Translations under genes and position numbers: made by a program | The notes under the pieces: model-generated | The model's input: only the letters and a program-made list of their open reading frames with translations | Told to the model about the DNA's origin: nothing | The model's database searches: none | Shown: positions 1-8,049 of the stretch, one piece after another | Position numbering within the stretch: position 1 is the stretch's first letter | Layout: each line of letters opens with the position of its first letter | NCBI RefSeq assembly: GCF_033705735.1 | Contig: NZ_CP131131.1 | Span: 868,001 to 932,000, forward strand | From: Shinella zoogloeoides | GTDB lineage: Bacteria; Pseudomonadota; Alphaproteobacteria; Rhizobiales; Rhizobiaceae | Direction: 5' to 3' | Length of the DNA stretch: 64,000 bases

Positions 1-937
1 ACGGTCGGCCGAGCACCTGCTCGGCGGTCCGTCCCCAGACGCTCTCGGCCGCCGGGTTGGTCGCCAGCAGGAGGCCGTCCTCGGAGATGACGAGGATCGG
101 GTCCGGCGCGGCGCTCAGGATGTCCTGCATCGTGTCCGCCCGGTCGGCGAGCTGCTGTTCGCGCTGGCGGTGCGCCCCGATATCGCGCGTCGTGCCCCAG
201 AGGCGCACGAGGAAGCCGTCCTTGATCGCGGCGCGGAAATCGTTCTCGACCAGCATCTCGCTGTCGTCGTGCCGGCGGTCGACGGCGGCGGCGCGGTCGA
301 GACGGTAGCCGGAGCGCACGAGGTCGCGCACCATGCGGCGGTTGATCTCGGTTGCCGGAAAATAGCGCGAGACCGGCTGGATATTGAAATCGAGCCCTTC
401 GGGCACCCGGTAGAGCCGGGCCATCGCCTCGTTGCAGGCGCGCCAGCGGCTCTGGTTGGAGAAGATGCGCTCGACGATCTCGTCCTCGGCGAGCGCCGTG
501 TCGACCGGTTCGAGGAATTCGATGCACCAGCACGCTTCCGTCGCTGCGCCGATCATCTGCGAGAGGATTTCCACCCGCTCGGCGAGCTCCGGCCCGATGC
601 CGAGCACGCTTTCCGGCAAGGGTTGCTTGATGACGGCGAGCCCGCGGCCCGGATCGGAGACCACGGTGGCGATCATGGGGATTTCGCTGTATTGCGGCGA
701 ATTCACCCAGACGGCGAGCCCGGACACGAACGGCTGGCCGTCGCGGGCGACGCCGCGCAGCATCTGTGCCGAGGTGCTGCTGTAGATGCGCTCCAGCGGC
801 ACGCTCTCGCCCTGCTGTAACGCGATGGCGAGCTCGCGCGCCTCCATCGCGTTGACGGCGCAGATGCGGCCGTCATGGTCGATCCAGTCGACCAGCAGGG
901 CGTCGAGATTGGCGGTGCCCGGTACGTGTACTTTCAT
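1..937 (-). CDS. PAS-domain sensor/regulatory protein, C-terminus cut by the window edge
   Basis: The reading frame opens at an ATG at 937 and stays open to base 1, so about 312 residues are visible and the C-terminal output domain is missing. The start follows a GGGGA-like ribosome site. The visible part resembles PAS-type sensors: an N-terminal sensing region contains a VDWIDHDGRICAVN stretch, and a clear PAS segment near the window edge reads roughly ILSAAPDPILVISEDG, then NPAAESVWGRTAEQVLGR. No kinase, GGDEF or HTH domain can be seen before the edge, so the output could be a histidine kinase, diguanylate cyclase or DNA-binding domain. No signal peptide or membrane segment is evident, suggesting a cytoplasmic sensor. 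The gene is followed at its 5' side by 285 non-coding bases. Confidence 0.7.
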   Translation of the reverse strand, partial: MKVHVPGTANLDALLVDWIDHDGRICAVNAMEARELAIALQQGESVPLERIYSSTSAQMLRGVARDGQPFVSGLAVWVNSPQYSEIPMIATVVSDPGRGLAVIKQPLPESVLGIGPELAERVEILSQMIGAATEACWCIEFLEPVDTALAEDEIVERIFSNQSRWRACNEAMARLYRVPEGLDFNIQPVSRYFPATEINRRMVRDLVRSGYRLDRAAAVDRRHDDSEMLVENDFRAAIKDGFLVRLWGTTRDIGAHRQREQQLADRADTMQDILSAAPDPILVISEDGLLLATNPAAESVWGRTAEQVLGRP

Positions 938-1085
938 TCCCCATTCCGATCCGAATGGCGATCCCCTTCATGGGGATCTGCACCAGAAGACATGCGCAAT
1001 CCCGCCACAATCGCAGGCGGAAGCAAGCCCTATTCGGAAGGAAGGCATGAAAACGCGCCGGAACTCCGCCCGGAATGCGCAAAAC

Positions 1086-1101
1086 CGCATCACGTGCTGC
1101 G
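1086..1101. promoter_or_regulatory. Palindrome around CACGTG upstream of the PAS gene
   Basis: The 16 bases read CGCAT-CACGTG-CTGCG, a palindrome with one mismatched pair. It lies about 150 bases upstream of the PAS gene start, in the 938-1222 intergenic region. It could be an operator, but nothing in the window identifies the protein that would bind it. Confidence 0.25.
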
Positions 1102-1161
1102 ATGATGCGCAACAAAACGACCCAGGAGAACCGCTGCGTCGGTTTTTAACCGATCGAGCAC

Positions 1162-1190
1162 GCACGAAGGACGATGGACGTCCTTCGTGC
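1162..1190. terminator. Perfect 12-bp hairpin after the RpiR gene
   Basis: GCACGAAGGACG and its exact reverse complement flank a 5-base loop. The hairpin lies 32 bases beyond the RpiR stop codon. It has no clear T tract on either strand, so it may be a transcript-end stabiliser rather than a classical terminator. Confidence 0.5.
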
Positions 1191-1222
1191 CGCCTGTGAT
1201 TTTTCGATGGTTGGCGGTCCGC

Positions 1223-1993
1223 CTAGGTCCGGGCCAGCAGCGTGAACAGCACGTCGAGGAGGACGTACATCGAGGCGCGGCCGGTCGGCACGATGAGGGG
1301 GTGGCTGGCGGCGCGATAGGCGTTGAGGTTGATGTTCTCGTCGGCGAGCGAGGCGACGACGGAGCCACCGGGCGCAATCGAGAGGATCCGCGCGCCGGCC
1401 TTCTTGGCGATCTCCATATTGGCGATGAGATAGCTCGTGCGGCCTGAGAAGGAGAGCACGAAGAGCACGTCCTGCGATGTAAGGCGCGGGGCGGATACCA
1501 TCTGGAGCGTCGGGTCGGCATAGGCGACGCTCGCCATGCCGAGCGAGGCGAGCCGATGCTGCGCCTCGCTGGCGAGAAAGCCGGACCCGCCATAGCCGTA
1601 GACATCGATGCGCCGCGCGGCGGCGAGCATGTCGACCGCGCGGCGCAATCCGTCGAGATCGAGGTCGAGGCGGGCTTCCCGCAGCGATTCGACCGCACGG
1701 TTGAAGATGTCGTCGACGAGGCCGGTGAACGGGTCGTCGCCGTTTTCCGCCGGGCTCGCCGGCGCCTGGCGCACGGCCAGCTGCTGGGCGAGCTTCAGGC
1801 GGAAATCCGGAAAGCCGTCGCAATCGAGCCGCCGGCAGAAGCGGATGATCGAAGGCTCGCTGACCTTGGCGATCCGCGCCGCATCGGTGATCGACCATGT
1901 GATGGCCGTGCTCGGCGTATCGAGGATCGCCTCGGCGATCCTGCGTTCGGCGGGCGTGAATTGCGACAGGGATTGCCTGATCAGATCGAGCAT
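1223..1993 (-). CDS. RpiR-family regulator (HTH_6 + SIS)
   Basis: This 256-residue protein has the RpiR layout. An N-terminal winged helix (about residues 5-75) contains TPAERRIAEAIL and the recognition-helix signature VSEPSIIRFCRRL. A C-terminal SIS sugar-phosphate-binding domain (about 105-245) contains DVYGYGGSGFLASEAQHRL and VLFVLSFSGRTSYLI. The chosen ATG at 1993 has AAGGGG at good spacing; an upstream in-frame start at 2053 would overlap the neighbouring gene. It is the last gene of the leftward run from 6817 (binding protein, permease, ATPase, phosphatase, regulator), so it probably controls that run in response to a phosphorylated sugar or polyol. The candidate operator is the inverted repeat at 6914-6950. 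The family call is firm; the ligand is inferred. Confidence 0.88.
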   Translation of the reverse strand: MLDLIRQSLSQFTPAERRIAEAILDTPSTAITWSITDAARIAKVSEPSIIRFCRRLDCDGFPDFRLKLAQQLAVRQAPASPAENGDDPFTGLVDDIFNRAVESLREARLDLDLDGLRRAVDMLAAARRIDVYGYGGSGFLASEAQHRLASLGMASVAYADPTLQMVSAPRLTSQDVLFVLSFSGRTSYLIANMEIAKKAGARILSIAPGGSVVASLADENINLNAYRAASHPLIVPTGRASMYVLLDVLFTLLART

Positions 1994-2033
1994 GGACCCC
2001 TTCGTTCCGGCATCGGCTTCTCTCGCGCCAAGG

Positions 2034-2891
2034 TTACAACGTGCCGTCGGCAATCAGCTTCGACAGGCAGGACGATTGATAGTCAAAACCGGACTGCGCC
2101 ACAACGAGCCTTTTGACGGAACCGAGCGTGTCTTCCCGCGGCTCGACGATGCGGCCTTCCGCGTCGCGGGCATGGACCTCACCGCCCGCCGCCTGGACGA
2201 GCTGGATGCCGGCCGCAATGTCCCAGGCGCTGAACTTGGATTCGTAGGCGATGGCGACGCGGCCCACGGCGACATAGGCAAGGTGCAGCGCGCAGGAGCC
2301 GAGGCGGCGCACGGCCCGGAACGAATTGACGAGGTCGGCATGGGCCTCCTGCGCCGCGCGGGAGGGGCGCTCGCCCTCGTAGGGCGCGTTGGTCAGCACC
2401 TCGACCTCCCGGTCGCTGCGCCCGCGCAGGAAATGCGGGACGGCGGCCCCGTTGAGCGTCAGCCGGCCCCGGTCCGCCACGAACATTTCGTCGCGCACCG
2501 GATCGTAGACGACGCCGCAGACCGGCTCGCCCCTGTGATAGGCGGCGATGGAGACGCAGAAGAAGGGCAGGCCCGAGGCGAAGTTGCTGGTGCCGTCGAT
2601 CGGGTCGATGATCCAGGTCGTGTCGCCTTCGCCCTGCCAGCCGCCTTCCTCTCCGAGGATACGCGAGGCGGGGATGCGCGACCAGATCGTGTCGCAGGCG
2701 GCGCGCTCGGCGGCCTTGTCGGAGGCCGTCACGATATCGAAGAAGCCGGCCTTCTGTTGGGTCGCGAGGCTTTCCGGGCTGGCATCGACGAAGCCGCGGT
2801 GCGCCACCGCGCCGGCGGCGCGCGCGGCCTCGCAGGCGACGGTCGCGATGAGGTCCCTGATATCGTTGGTGATCGGTTTGGAGAGGGTCAT
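2034..2891 (-). CDS. Inositol monophosphatase-family phosphatase
   Basis: The 285-residue protein carries the Mg-dependent IMPase fingerprint: DIVTASD (about 52-58), GEE (80-82), WIIDPIDGTSNF (about 93-104) and a C-terminal WDIAAG motif (about 223). Family members hydrolyse phosphate monoesters of inositol, sugars, histidinol or nucleotides, and specificity cannot be read from these motifs. Its ATG overlaps the TGA of the upstream ATPase gene (ATGA, 2888-2891), so the two are translationally coupled. A phosphatase coupled to an AfuA-type importer suggests that an imported phosphorylated sugar or polyol is dephosphorylated in the cytoplasm. That substrate is inferred. Confidence 0.88.
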   Translation of the reverse strand: MTLSKPITNDIRDLIATVACEAARAAGAVAHRGFVDASPESLATQQKAGFFDIVTASDKAAERAACDTIWSRIPASRILGEEGGWQGEGDTTWIIDPIDGTSNFASGLPFFCVSIAAYHRGEPVCGVVYDPVRDEMFVADRGRLTLNGAAVPHFLRGRSDREVEVLTNAPYEGERPSRAAQEAHADLVNSFRAVRRLGSCALHLAYVAVGRVAIAYESKFSAWDIAAGIQLVQAAGGEVHARDAEGRIVEPREDTLGSVKRLVVAQSGFDYQSSCLSKLIADGTL

Positions 2892-3985
2892 GCTGCTTTT
2901 CCCAATGCGGCGGCTTCATTTTCCGGCAGGATCCAGACCGGCCGGCTGTCGATGGAGAGTTTCAGGGGCTGGCCGACCTCGGCGACGCCAGACTTGTAGT
3001 AGTCCGTGTCGAGGAAAACGCATTCCTGGCCTTCGAGATCGGTGAGATATTCGACATAGGCGCCTTGGAAGACGACGCGGCGCACCTTCGCCTCCATCGT
3101 GCCTTCGGCATCGACGCGGATATGCTCCGGCCGCACCACGCAGCGAACCTCCTGGCCGACCTTGAAGGCGCGGTTGCCGCGGGCGAGCGTGAAGGCGACC
3201 GTCGAGGCGATGCGCACGCGCACCGTCGCTTCATCGACCGCCTCGACCTTGCCGTGGAGAATGTTCGCCTTGCCCATGAACTCGGCGACGAAGCCGGTGC
3301 CGGGGCGCGAATAGACGTTGAGCGGCGAGTCGTCCTGCTCGATCACGCCGTTGCGCATGACGACCACGCGGTCGGAGATCGCCATGGCCTCGCTCTGGTC
3401 GTGGGTGACATAGAGGCTGGTGATGCCGAGGCGGAGCTGGATGGCGCGCAGCTCGTCGCGCATGCGCTCGCGAAGCTGGGCATCGAGGTTGGAGAGCGGC
3501 TCGTCGAAGAGCAGCACCTTCGGCTGGGTGACGACGGCGCGCGCGAGCGCCACGCGCTGCTGCTGGCCGCCGGAAAGCCGCGAGGGCGAGCGGTCGGCAT
3601 ATTGGGCGAGCGCCATGGTCTCGAGCATGGTGTCGACGCGCTCCTTCATCTCGGCCTTCGGCAGGCTGAGCAGGCGCACGCCGTATTCGACGTTCTCGCG
3701 CACCGTCATGTGCGGGAAGAGGGCGTAGCTCTGGAACACCATGCCGACATTGCGGGCATTGACCGGTACGTTGGTGACGTCGCGGCCGCCGATGGTGATG
3801 GAGCCGTCGGACGGCGTCTCGAAGCCGGCGAGCATGCGCAGCGTCGTCGTCTTGCCGCAGCCGGAGGGGCCGAGCAGGGTAACGAGCGTGCCTTCCTCGA
3901 TGGTGAGGTTCAGCTTGTCGACGGCGGTGGTGCCGGCGGCACCGGGAAAGCGCTTGGTGATATTGGAGAAGACGACTTTCGACAT
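2888..3985 (-). CDS. ABC importer ATP-binding subunit (AfuC/PotA-like)
   Basis: This 365-residue ATPase has Walker A GPSGCGKTT (39-47), Q-loop VFQSYALFP (83-91), signature LSGGQQQR (137-144), Walker B LLFDEP (158-163) and the switch histidine near 195. A C-terminal TOBE region follows (about 235-365). The start at 3985 lies directly behind the permease stop at 3991; the longer reading frame upstream would run into the permease and has no family similarity. It would power the 3991-5673 permease. The subfamily covers ferric iron, hexose-phosphate, polyamine and phosphonate importers, so the substrate comes only from context. It overlaps the phosphatase gene by four bases. Confidence 0.92.
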   Translation of the reverse strand: MSKVVFSNITKRFPGAAGTTAVDKLNLTIEEGTLVTLLGPSGCGKTTTLRMLAGFETPSDGSITIGGRDVTNVPVNARNVGMVFQSYALFPHMTVRENVEYGVRLLSLPKAEMKERVDTMLETMALAQYADRSPSRLSGGQQQRVALARAVVTQPKVLLFDEPLSNLDAQLRERMRDELRAIQLRLGITSLYVTHDQSEAMAISDRVVVMRNGVIEQDDSPLNVYSRPGTGFVAEFMGKANILHGKVEAVDEATVRVRIASTVAFTLARGNRAFKVGQEVRCVVRPEHIRVDAEGTMEAKVRRVVFQGAYVEYLTDLEGQECVFLDTDYYKSGVAEVGQPLKLSIDSRPVWILPENEAAALGKAA

Positions 3986-3990
3986 GGGGC

Positions 3991-5673
3991 TTACCTCTTC
4001 GATGCCGAATTGAGAACGAGCTGCATGACCGCCAGGATGGCGAGCACGACGAAGACGAGGATGCTGCAATAGGCCGCCGCGACGCCGAGCTTCAGCGTTT
4101 CCACCTGCGAGAGGATGGTGACGGTGATCAGCGTCCAGTTGGCCGAGACGAGGAAGATCACCGCCGACAGCGTCGTCAGCGAACGGGTGAGGGCGTAGGA
4201 GAGCGATGTGAACAGCGCGGGCTTCAGCAGCGGCAGCGTGACCTGGAAGAAGGTGCGTGTGTTGGAGGCGCCGAGGATGGTCGAGGCCTCCTCGATCGAC
4301 TTGTCGATCTGGCGAAGCTGGTTGGAACCCGCCTCGATGCCGACCTGCAGGTTCTTCACCACCATCGCCGCGACGACGATGAAGGCGGTGCCGGTCAGAA
4401 GCAGCGGCGCGGCGTTGAACGTGCTGACATAGCCGATGCCGAGGATGGTGCCGGGCGCGGCGAAGGAGAGCAGCGTCGCCCAGCGCAAGAGGAAGCTGCC
4501 CGGAAACGCCTTGCGGATCAGGAGATAGGCGATCAGCATGCCGGCGACGGCGGTGACCGGGGTCGCGATGCCGGCGAGCAGCAGCGAATTGGTGAGCGTC
4601 TGGAAGCCGGCAGTGAAGACGGTGGCGTAGTGGTCCAGCGTCAGCGTGTTGTTGACGCCGGGCAGCTTGGTGAAGGAGACATAGACCACCGTCAGGTAGA
4701 AGAGCAGGATGGCGAAGACGATGGCGTAGCAGCCGAGCGCCAGCGGCACGACCACGCCGCCGGAGATGCGGATCGTCTGGGCGGAGGGCTTGCCGGTGAC
4801 GGTGACGTAGCTGCGCTTGCTCACCCAGTAGCGATGGATGAGGAAGGCCGTCATGGAGGGCACCAGCATGAGGCTTGCGAGCAGCGCGCCGGCCTGCAGG
4901 TTGAAATAGCCGACCATCTGCGAATAGGCCTCGACGGCGAGCGTGTTGTAGTTGCCGCCGATCAGCATCGGATTGCCGAAATCCTCGACCGACTTGACGA
5001 AGACGAGCAGCGTCGAGGAAAGGATCGCCGGGGTGACGAGCGGCAGCGTGACGCGCGAAAAGGTCGTCCAGCGCGAAGCGCCGAGCGAGGCGGAAGCATC
5101 CTCCAGCGCCGTGTCGATGGATTGCAGCATGCCGCGGATGTTGAGATAGGCGATGGGCGTGAAGGCCAGCGACTGGATCAGCACCAGGCTATGGAAGCCG
5201 TAGACATTGGCGTTGCGGATGCCGAGTAGCTCGCGGGTGATGAGGCCCGAGCGGCCGAACAGGATGACCACGGCCAGCGCCATGACGAAGGGCGGCGAGA
5301 TGATCGGCAGCAGTGCCACGCCATGCACGAAGGTCTTGCCGGGCATGGTGGTACGGGTCGCCGTGAAGGCGAGCAGGAAGCCGGCGGCGGTGGCGATGAT
5401 CGCCGAGGTGGCGCCGAGCATCAGCGTGTTGGCGAAGGAGGTCCAGACGAAGGACTGGGACAGCGTGTCGACGAGCACGCCGAGATCGAACCCGCGGTCG
5501 GTGACAACGGCCTGCTTCATGACGACGAAGATCGGCAGCGCGGCGAAGACCAGCACGGAGAGCGTGACGAGGGCGAAGATGCCGAACAGCCATGGATCGA
5601 CGACGATCTTGCGCAGGAATGCCGGCGACGTCCCGGCCCTTGCGGACGGGGCCGCTTGCGAAACGAGGGTCAT
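3991..5673 (-). CDS. ABC importer permease, two fused membrane domains (AfuB/FbpB-like)
   Basis: The 560-residue protein contains two BPD-type permease halves in one chain. Each ends in an EAA-type coupling loop: ALEDASASLGASRWTTFSRVTLPL in the first half and SIEEASTILGASNTRTFFQ in the second, about 300 residues apart. About 12 hydrophobic segments are apparent, beginning with WLFGIFALVTLSVLVFAALP. The ATG at 5673 has AAGGAG at correct spacing and is preferred to an upstream ATG at 5730. The gene sits between the binding protein (125 bases upstream) and the ATPase (5 bases downstream). A single large permease is the usual FbpB/AfuB arrangement. Confidence 0.92.
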   Translation of the reverse strand: MTLVSQAAPSARAGTSPAFLRKIVVDPWLFGIFALVTLSVLVFAALPIFVVMKQAVVTDRGFDLGVLVDTLSQSFVWTSFANTLMLGATSAIIATAAGFLLAFTATRTTMPGKTFVHGVALLPIISPPFVMALAVVILFGRSGLITRELLGIRNANVYGFHSLVLIQSLAFTPIAYLNIRGMLQSIDTALEDASASLGASRWTTFSRVTLPLVTPAILSSTLLVFVKSVEDFGNPMLIGGNYNTLAVEAYSQMVGYFNLQAGALLASLMLVPSMTAFLIHRYWVSKRSYVTVTGKPSAQTIRISGGVVVPLALGCYAIVFAILLFYLTVVYVSFTKLPGVNNTLTLDHYATVFTAGFQTLTNSLLLAGIATPVTAVAGMLIAYLLIRKAFPGSFLLRWATLLSFAAPGTILGIGYVSTFNAAPLLLTGTAFIVVAAMVVKNLQVGIEAGSNQLRQIDKSIEEASTILGASNTRTFFQVTLPLLKPALFTSLSYALTRSLTTLSAVIFLVSANWTLITVTILSQVETLKLGVAAAYCSILVFVVLAILAVMQLVLNSASKR

Positions 5674-5797
5674 TGGGAGCTCCTTGGGCAATTCCAGCAA
5701 CGGCCTTCCGCTCGGAATCGCATGAGACAAAGGGGCGGAGCATTCCCGAGCCGGAGAAAGCCGGGAATGCTCCTGCCTGCTGTTGGGACCTTCCGCC

Positions 5798-6817
5798 TTA
5801 CTTGGCGTCGGCTTTGTGGCGCACGTCGTTCTCGTAGCGCTCCAGCAGGCGTGCGCGGTTCTCGCCGGCCCAGGTGAAGTCGTAGTCGATCATCTTCACG
5901 TTGGAGAGGTCGATCTTCGCCTCGGGGTTCTTGTAGCCCGGCACGATCGGGCCGCGGAAAGTGGCGCCCATGGCGGCCTGGCCCTTGTCGGTCAGGATCC
6001 AGTCGAGGAAGGCGGCGGCGCCTTTGGCCTGTTCTTCCGGCGCATTGGCGATGGCGGCGGCGGCGTTCACCTCGAAGCCGGTGCCTTCCTCTGGGAAGGA
6101 GTAGCCGACCGGATAGCCCTGCGCGAGCGCCGCTTCGATGTCCTGCGTATAGGCCATGGCGAGCGCGATCTCGTTGTTGGCGACCATGCGCGAGGGGGCG
6201 ACGCCCGAACGGGTATATTGCACCACGTTCTTGTCGATCTCCTTCATCAGCTCGAAAGCCGGCTCCTCGCCGTCGAGCTGGACCATGGAGGCGAGCGCGA
6301 CATAGGCCGTGCCCGAGGATGCCGGGTGGGCGAGGGCGACGCTGTCCTTGAAGACCGGATCGGCGAAGGACTTCCAGCTCGTCGGCGGCTTGGCGCCGAT
6401 CTCGTCGAGAACCTGCTGGCTGTAGGCGAAGACGATGGGCGACAGCGAGATCGGCGTCCAGCGGCCTTCCTTGTCGGTGTAGCGCGGGTCGACCTTGTCG
6501 ATGCCGGCGGCCTTGTGCGGGGCGAGCAGGTCTTCGGACGCGGCCTGGATGAAGTTGTCGGCGGCGCCCGCGAGCCAGAGGCCCGCCTGCGGATTGGCCT
6601 TTTCCGCCCGGATGCGGGCGAGGATCTCGCCGGCGCCGATGCGCACGAACTGTGCCTCGATGCCGGTATCGTCCTTGAAGGCCTTCAGGACGGCACCGCA
6701 ATCGTCTTCCGACATCGGGCAATAGACGGTCATTCCCGCTGCCGCGGCGCCACCGGCCGTGAAGACATGCGAGCACAGGACTGCGAGCGCTGAAGCCAGC
6801 GCGAAACGGCGTTTCAT
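5798..6817 (-). CDS. Periplasmic binding protein of AfuA/FbpA type
   Basis: The 339-residue preprotein starts MKRRFALASALAVL and has a signal peptide likely cleaved after an Ala-rich segment near residue 27. The mature part begins MTVYCPMSEDDCGAVLKAFKDDTG, typical of the iron/hexose-phosphate/AEP binding-protein clade. SSGTAYVAL and VQYTRSGVAPSRMVA are likely ligand-loop segments. The tyrosine pair expected of a ferric-iron binder is not evident, so an anionic organophosphate ligand is more plausible. The ATG at 6817 has GGAGG upstream. It is the first gene of the leftward module and is preceded by the inverted-repeat operator at 6914-6950. Confidence 0.88.
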   Translation of the reverse strand: MKRRFALASALAVLCSHVFTAGGAAAAGMTVYCPMSEDDCGAVLKAFKDDTGIEAQFVRIGAGEILARIRAEKANPQAGLWLAGAADNFIQAASEDLLAPHKAAGIDKVDPRYTDKEGRWTPISLSPIVFAYSQQVLDEIGAKPPTSWKSFADPVFKDSVALAHPASSGTAYVALASMVQLDGEEPAFELMKEIDKNVVQYTRSGVAPSRMVANNEIALAMAYTQDIEAALAQGYPVGYSFPEEGTGFEVNAAAAIANAPEEQAKGAAAFLDWILTDKGQAAMGATFRGPIVPGYKNPEAKIDLSNVKMIDYDFTWAGENRARLLERYENDVRHKADAK

Positions 6818-6913
6818 TTTCGATTTCCTCCAGATGTGCGCCACGGTCCCTGCAAAAGCCATGGGGGCTTTCAGGTCTCACTCGCCGTGCGTGATCCTGG
6901 GTATAGTGAAGAA

Positions 6914-6950
6914 ATCTACATTTGTCAAAAGAAATGTAGATAAGCTACAT
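6914..6950. promoter_or_regulatory. Inverted-repeat operator upstream of the leftward importer module
   Basis: ATCTACATTT (6914-6923) and AAATGTAGAT (6932-6941) form a perfect 10-bp inverted repeat with an 8-base spacer. A third half-site CTACAT follows at 6945-6950. The site is about 100 bases upstream of the binding-protein ATG in an unusually AT-rich stretch. The RpiR regulator encoded at the end of the same gene run is the best candidate to bind it; that pairing is inferred. Confidence 0.6.
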
Positions 6951-6992
6951 TCCTTTTTCATCCTGTAACCCGGCCCGGAGATCCACAGCTTG

Positions 6993-7784
6993 TCATTCAC
7001 CGGCGACGACGAGCCCCGGCACGGCGGCGGCGAGGGCCTCGAAACCGGGCTTCTGGCGCGCCTTCGCGTCCGTGATGAGATGGGCCATCTCGCCCGTCTC
7101 GCAGAACACCGAGCGACTGACGACGCCCACCTTGGAATGGTCGGCGAGGATGATTGTCCGGCCGGAATTGCGCACCATGGCGCGGGCGATCTCGGCGCCG
7201 TGCAGGAAGTAGTTCATCGCGCCCATCGTGGCGTCGACACCCCAGGGGGCGAGCAGGGCGACATCGGCGCGGTAACGCTGGATGTCGTTGATCGTCGCCT
7301 CGCCATAGGTTTCCATCGGGTCCTGCTTCACGTTGCCGGCAAGCAGGATGACGCGGGTGCCGCGCGAAAGGTCGCCGGGCCGCTCCGTGAGCTGGCTGGC
7401 GACATCGACCGAGTTGGTGAGGATGGTGAGATTGGTGAGCCCCGTAGGGCCGGCCAGCGCCTCGGCCATGGTGGAAGTGGTGGCGCCCGCATCCATGAAG
7501 ATCGTCTGGCCGCTTTCGAGATAGCCGAGCGCCGTGGCGCAGATCGCGCGTTTCTCCTGCCGGCGCAGGGTGATGCGCACGCCGAAGGTCGTGTCCTCGC
7601 GCGCCACCATGGGAACCGCCCCGCCGCGCACGCGCTTCAGTTCGCCCGCGATCTCCATGTCCATGAGGTCGCGGCGGATCGTTTCGCGCGAGACGCCGAA
7701 ATCCTCGACGATGCGGTCGATCGACACCTGGCCGTAGGCGGCGAGCAGCGAACGGATTTTCTGTTGACGCTCTTCCTGCCACAT
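6993..7784 (-). CDS. DeoR-family regulator
   Basis: The 263-residue protein has an N-terminal DeoR helix-turn-helix (about 4-58, QKIRSLLAAYGQVSIDRIVEDF... and SRETIRRDLMDMEIAGEL). A DeoRC sensor domain follows (about 75-235), with the phosphosugar-loop motifs FMDAGATTSTMAEAL and LTNSVDVA. The chosen ATG at 7784 has AAGGGAGGG at good spacing; the open frame upstream is not coding. It diverges from the rightward phosphatase-importer module starting at 8050, and four TTGCC repeats at 7831-7896 lie between them. DeoR proteins usually respond to phosphorylated sugars, consistent with repression of the adjacent module. The ligand is unknown. Confidence 0.88.
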   Translation of the reverse strand: MWQEERQQKIRSLLAAYGQVSIDRIVEDFGVSRETIRRDLMDMEIAGELKRVRGGAVPMVAREDTTFGVRITLRRQEKRAICATALGYLESGQTIFMDAGATTSTMAEALAGPTGLTNLTILTNSVDVASQLTERPGDLSRGTRVILLAGNVKQDPMETYGEATINDIQRYRADVALLAPWGVDATMGAMNYFLHGAEIARAMVRNSGRTIILADHSKVGVVSRSVFCETGEMAHLITDAKARQKPGFEALAAAVPGLVVAGE

Positions 7785-7830
7785 GCCGGAGCCCTCCCTT
7801 GCTGCACATATTGATAGACGATGCCCATCT

Positions 7831-7896
7831 TTGCCACAAGCGCCATATCGCTTGCCGCATAAAAACTCACTTTGCCAACTAAAACACATATTGCCA
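7831..7896. promoter_or_regulatory. Array of four phased TTGCC(A/G) direct repeats, candidate DeoR operators
   Basis: TTGCCA/TTGCCG occurs at 7831, 7852, 7872 and 7891, spaced 21, 20 and 19 bases, so all copies fall on about the same helix face. The array fills the gap between the divergent DeoR gene (start 7784) and phosphatase gene (start 8050). Direct repeats at about two helical turns are typical of DeoR-family operators. Confidence 0.6.
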
Positions 7897-8049
7897 CATT
7901 GGCGATTTGAATGTAGGAAGATCGCAGAGGCCGAAATGGTCTGCCCCATATCCATCAATCGGTCGGAACCCCATGGCCCGGCACGTCGACCCGCGTCCCA
8001 GGCGGGAACGATGGCGGCTGTCCGACAACCGGGAAAGTGTCGAAAGAGA

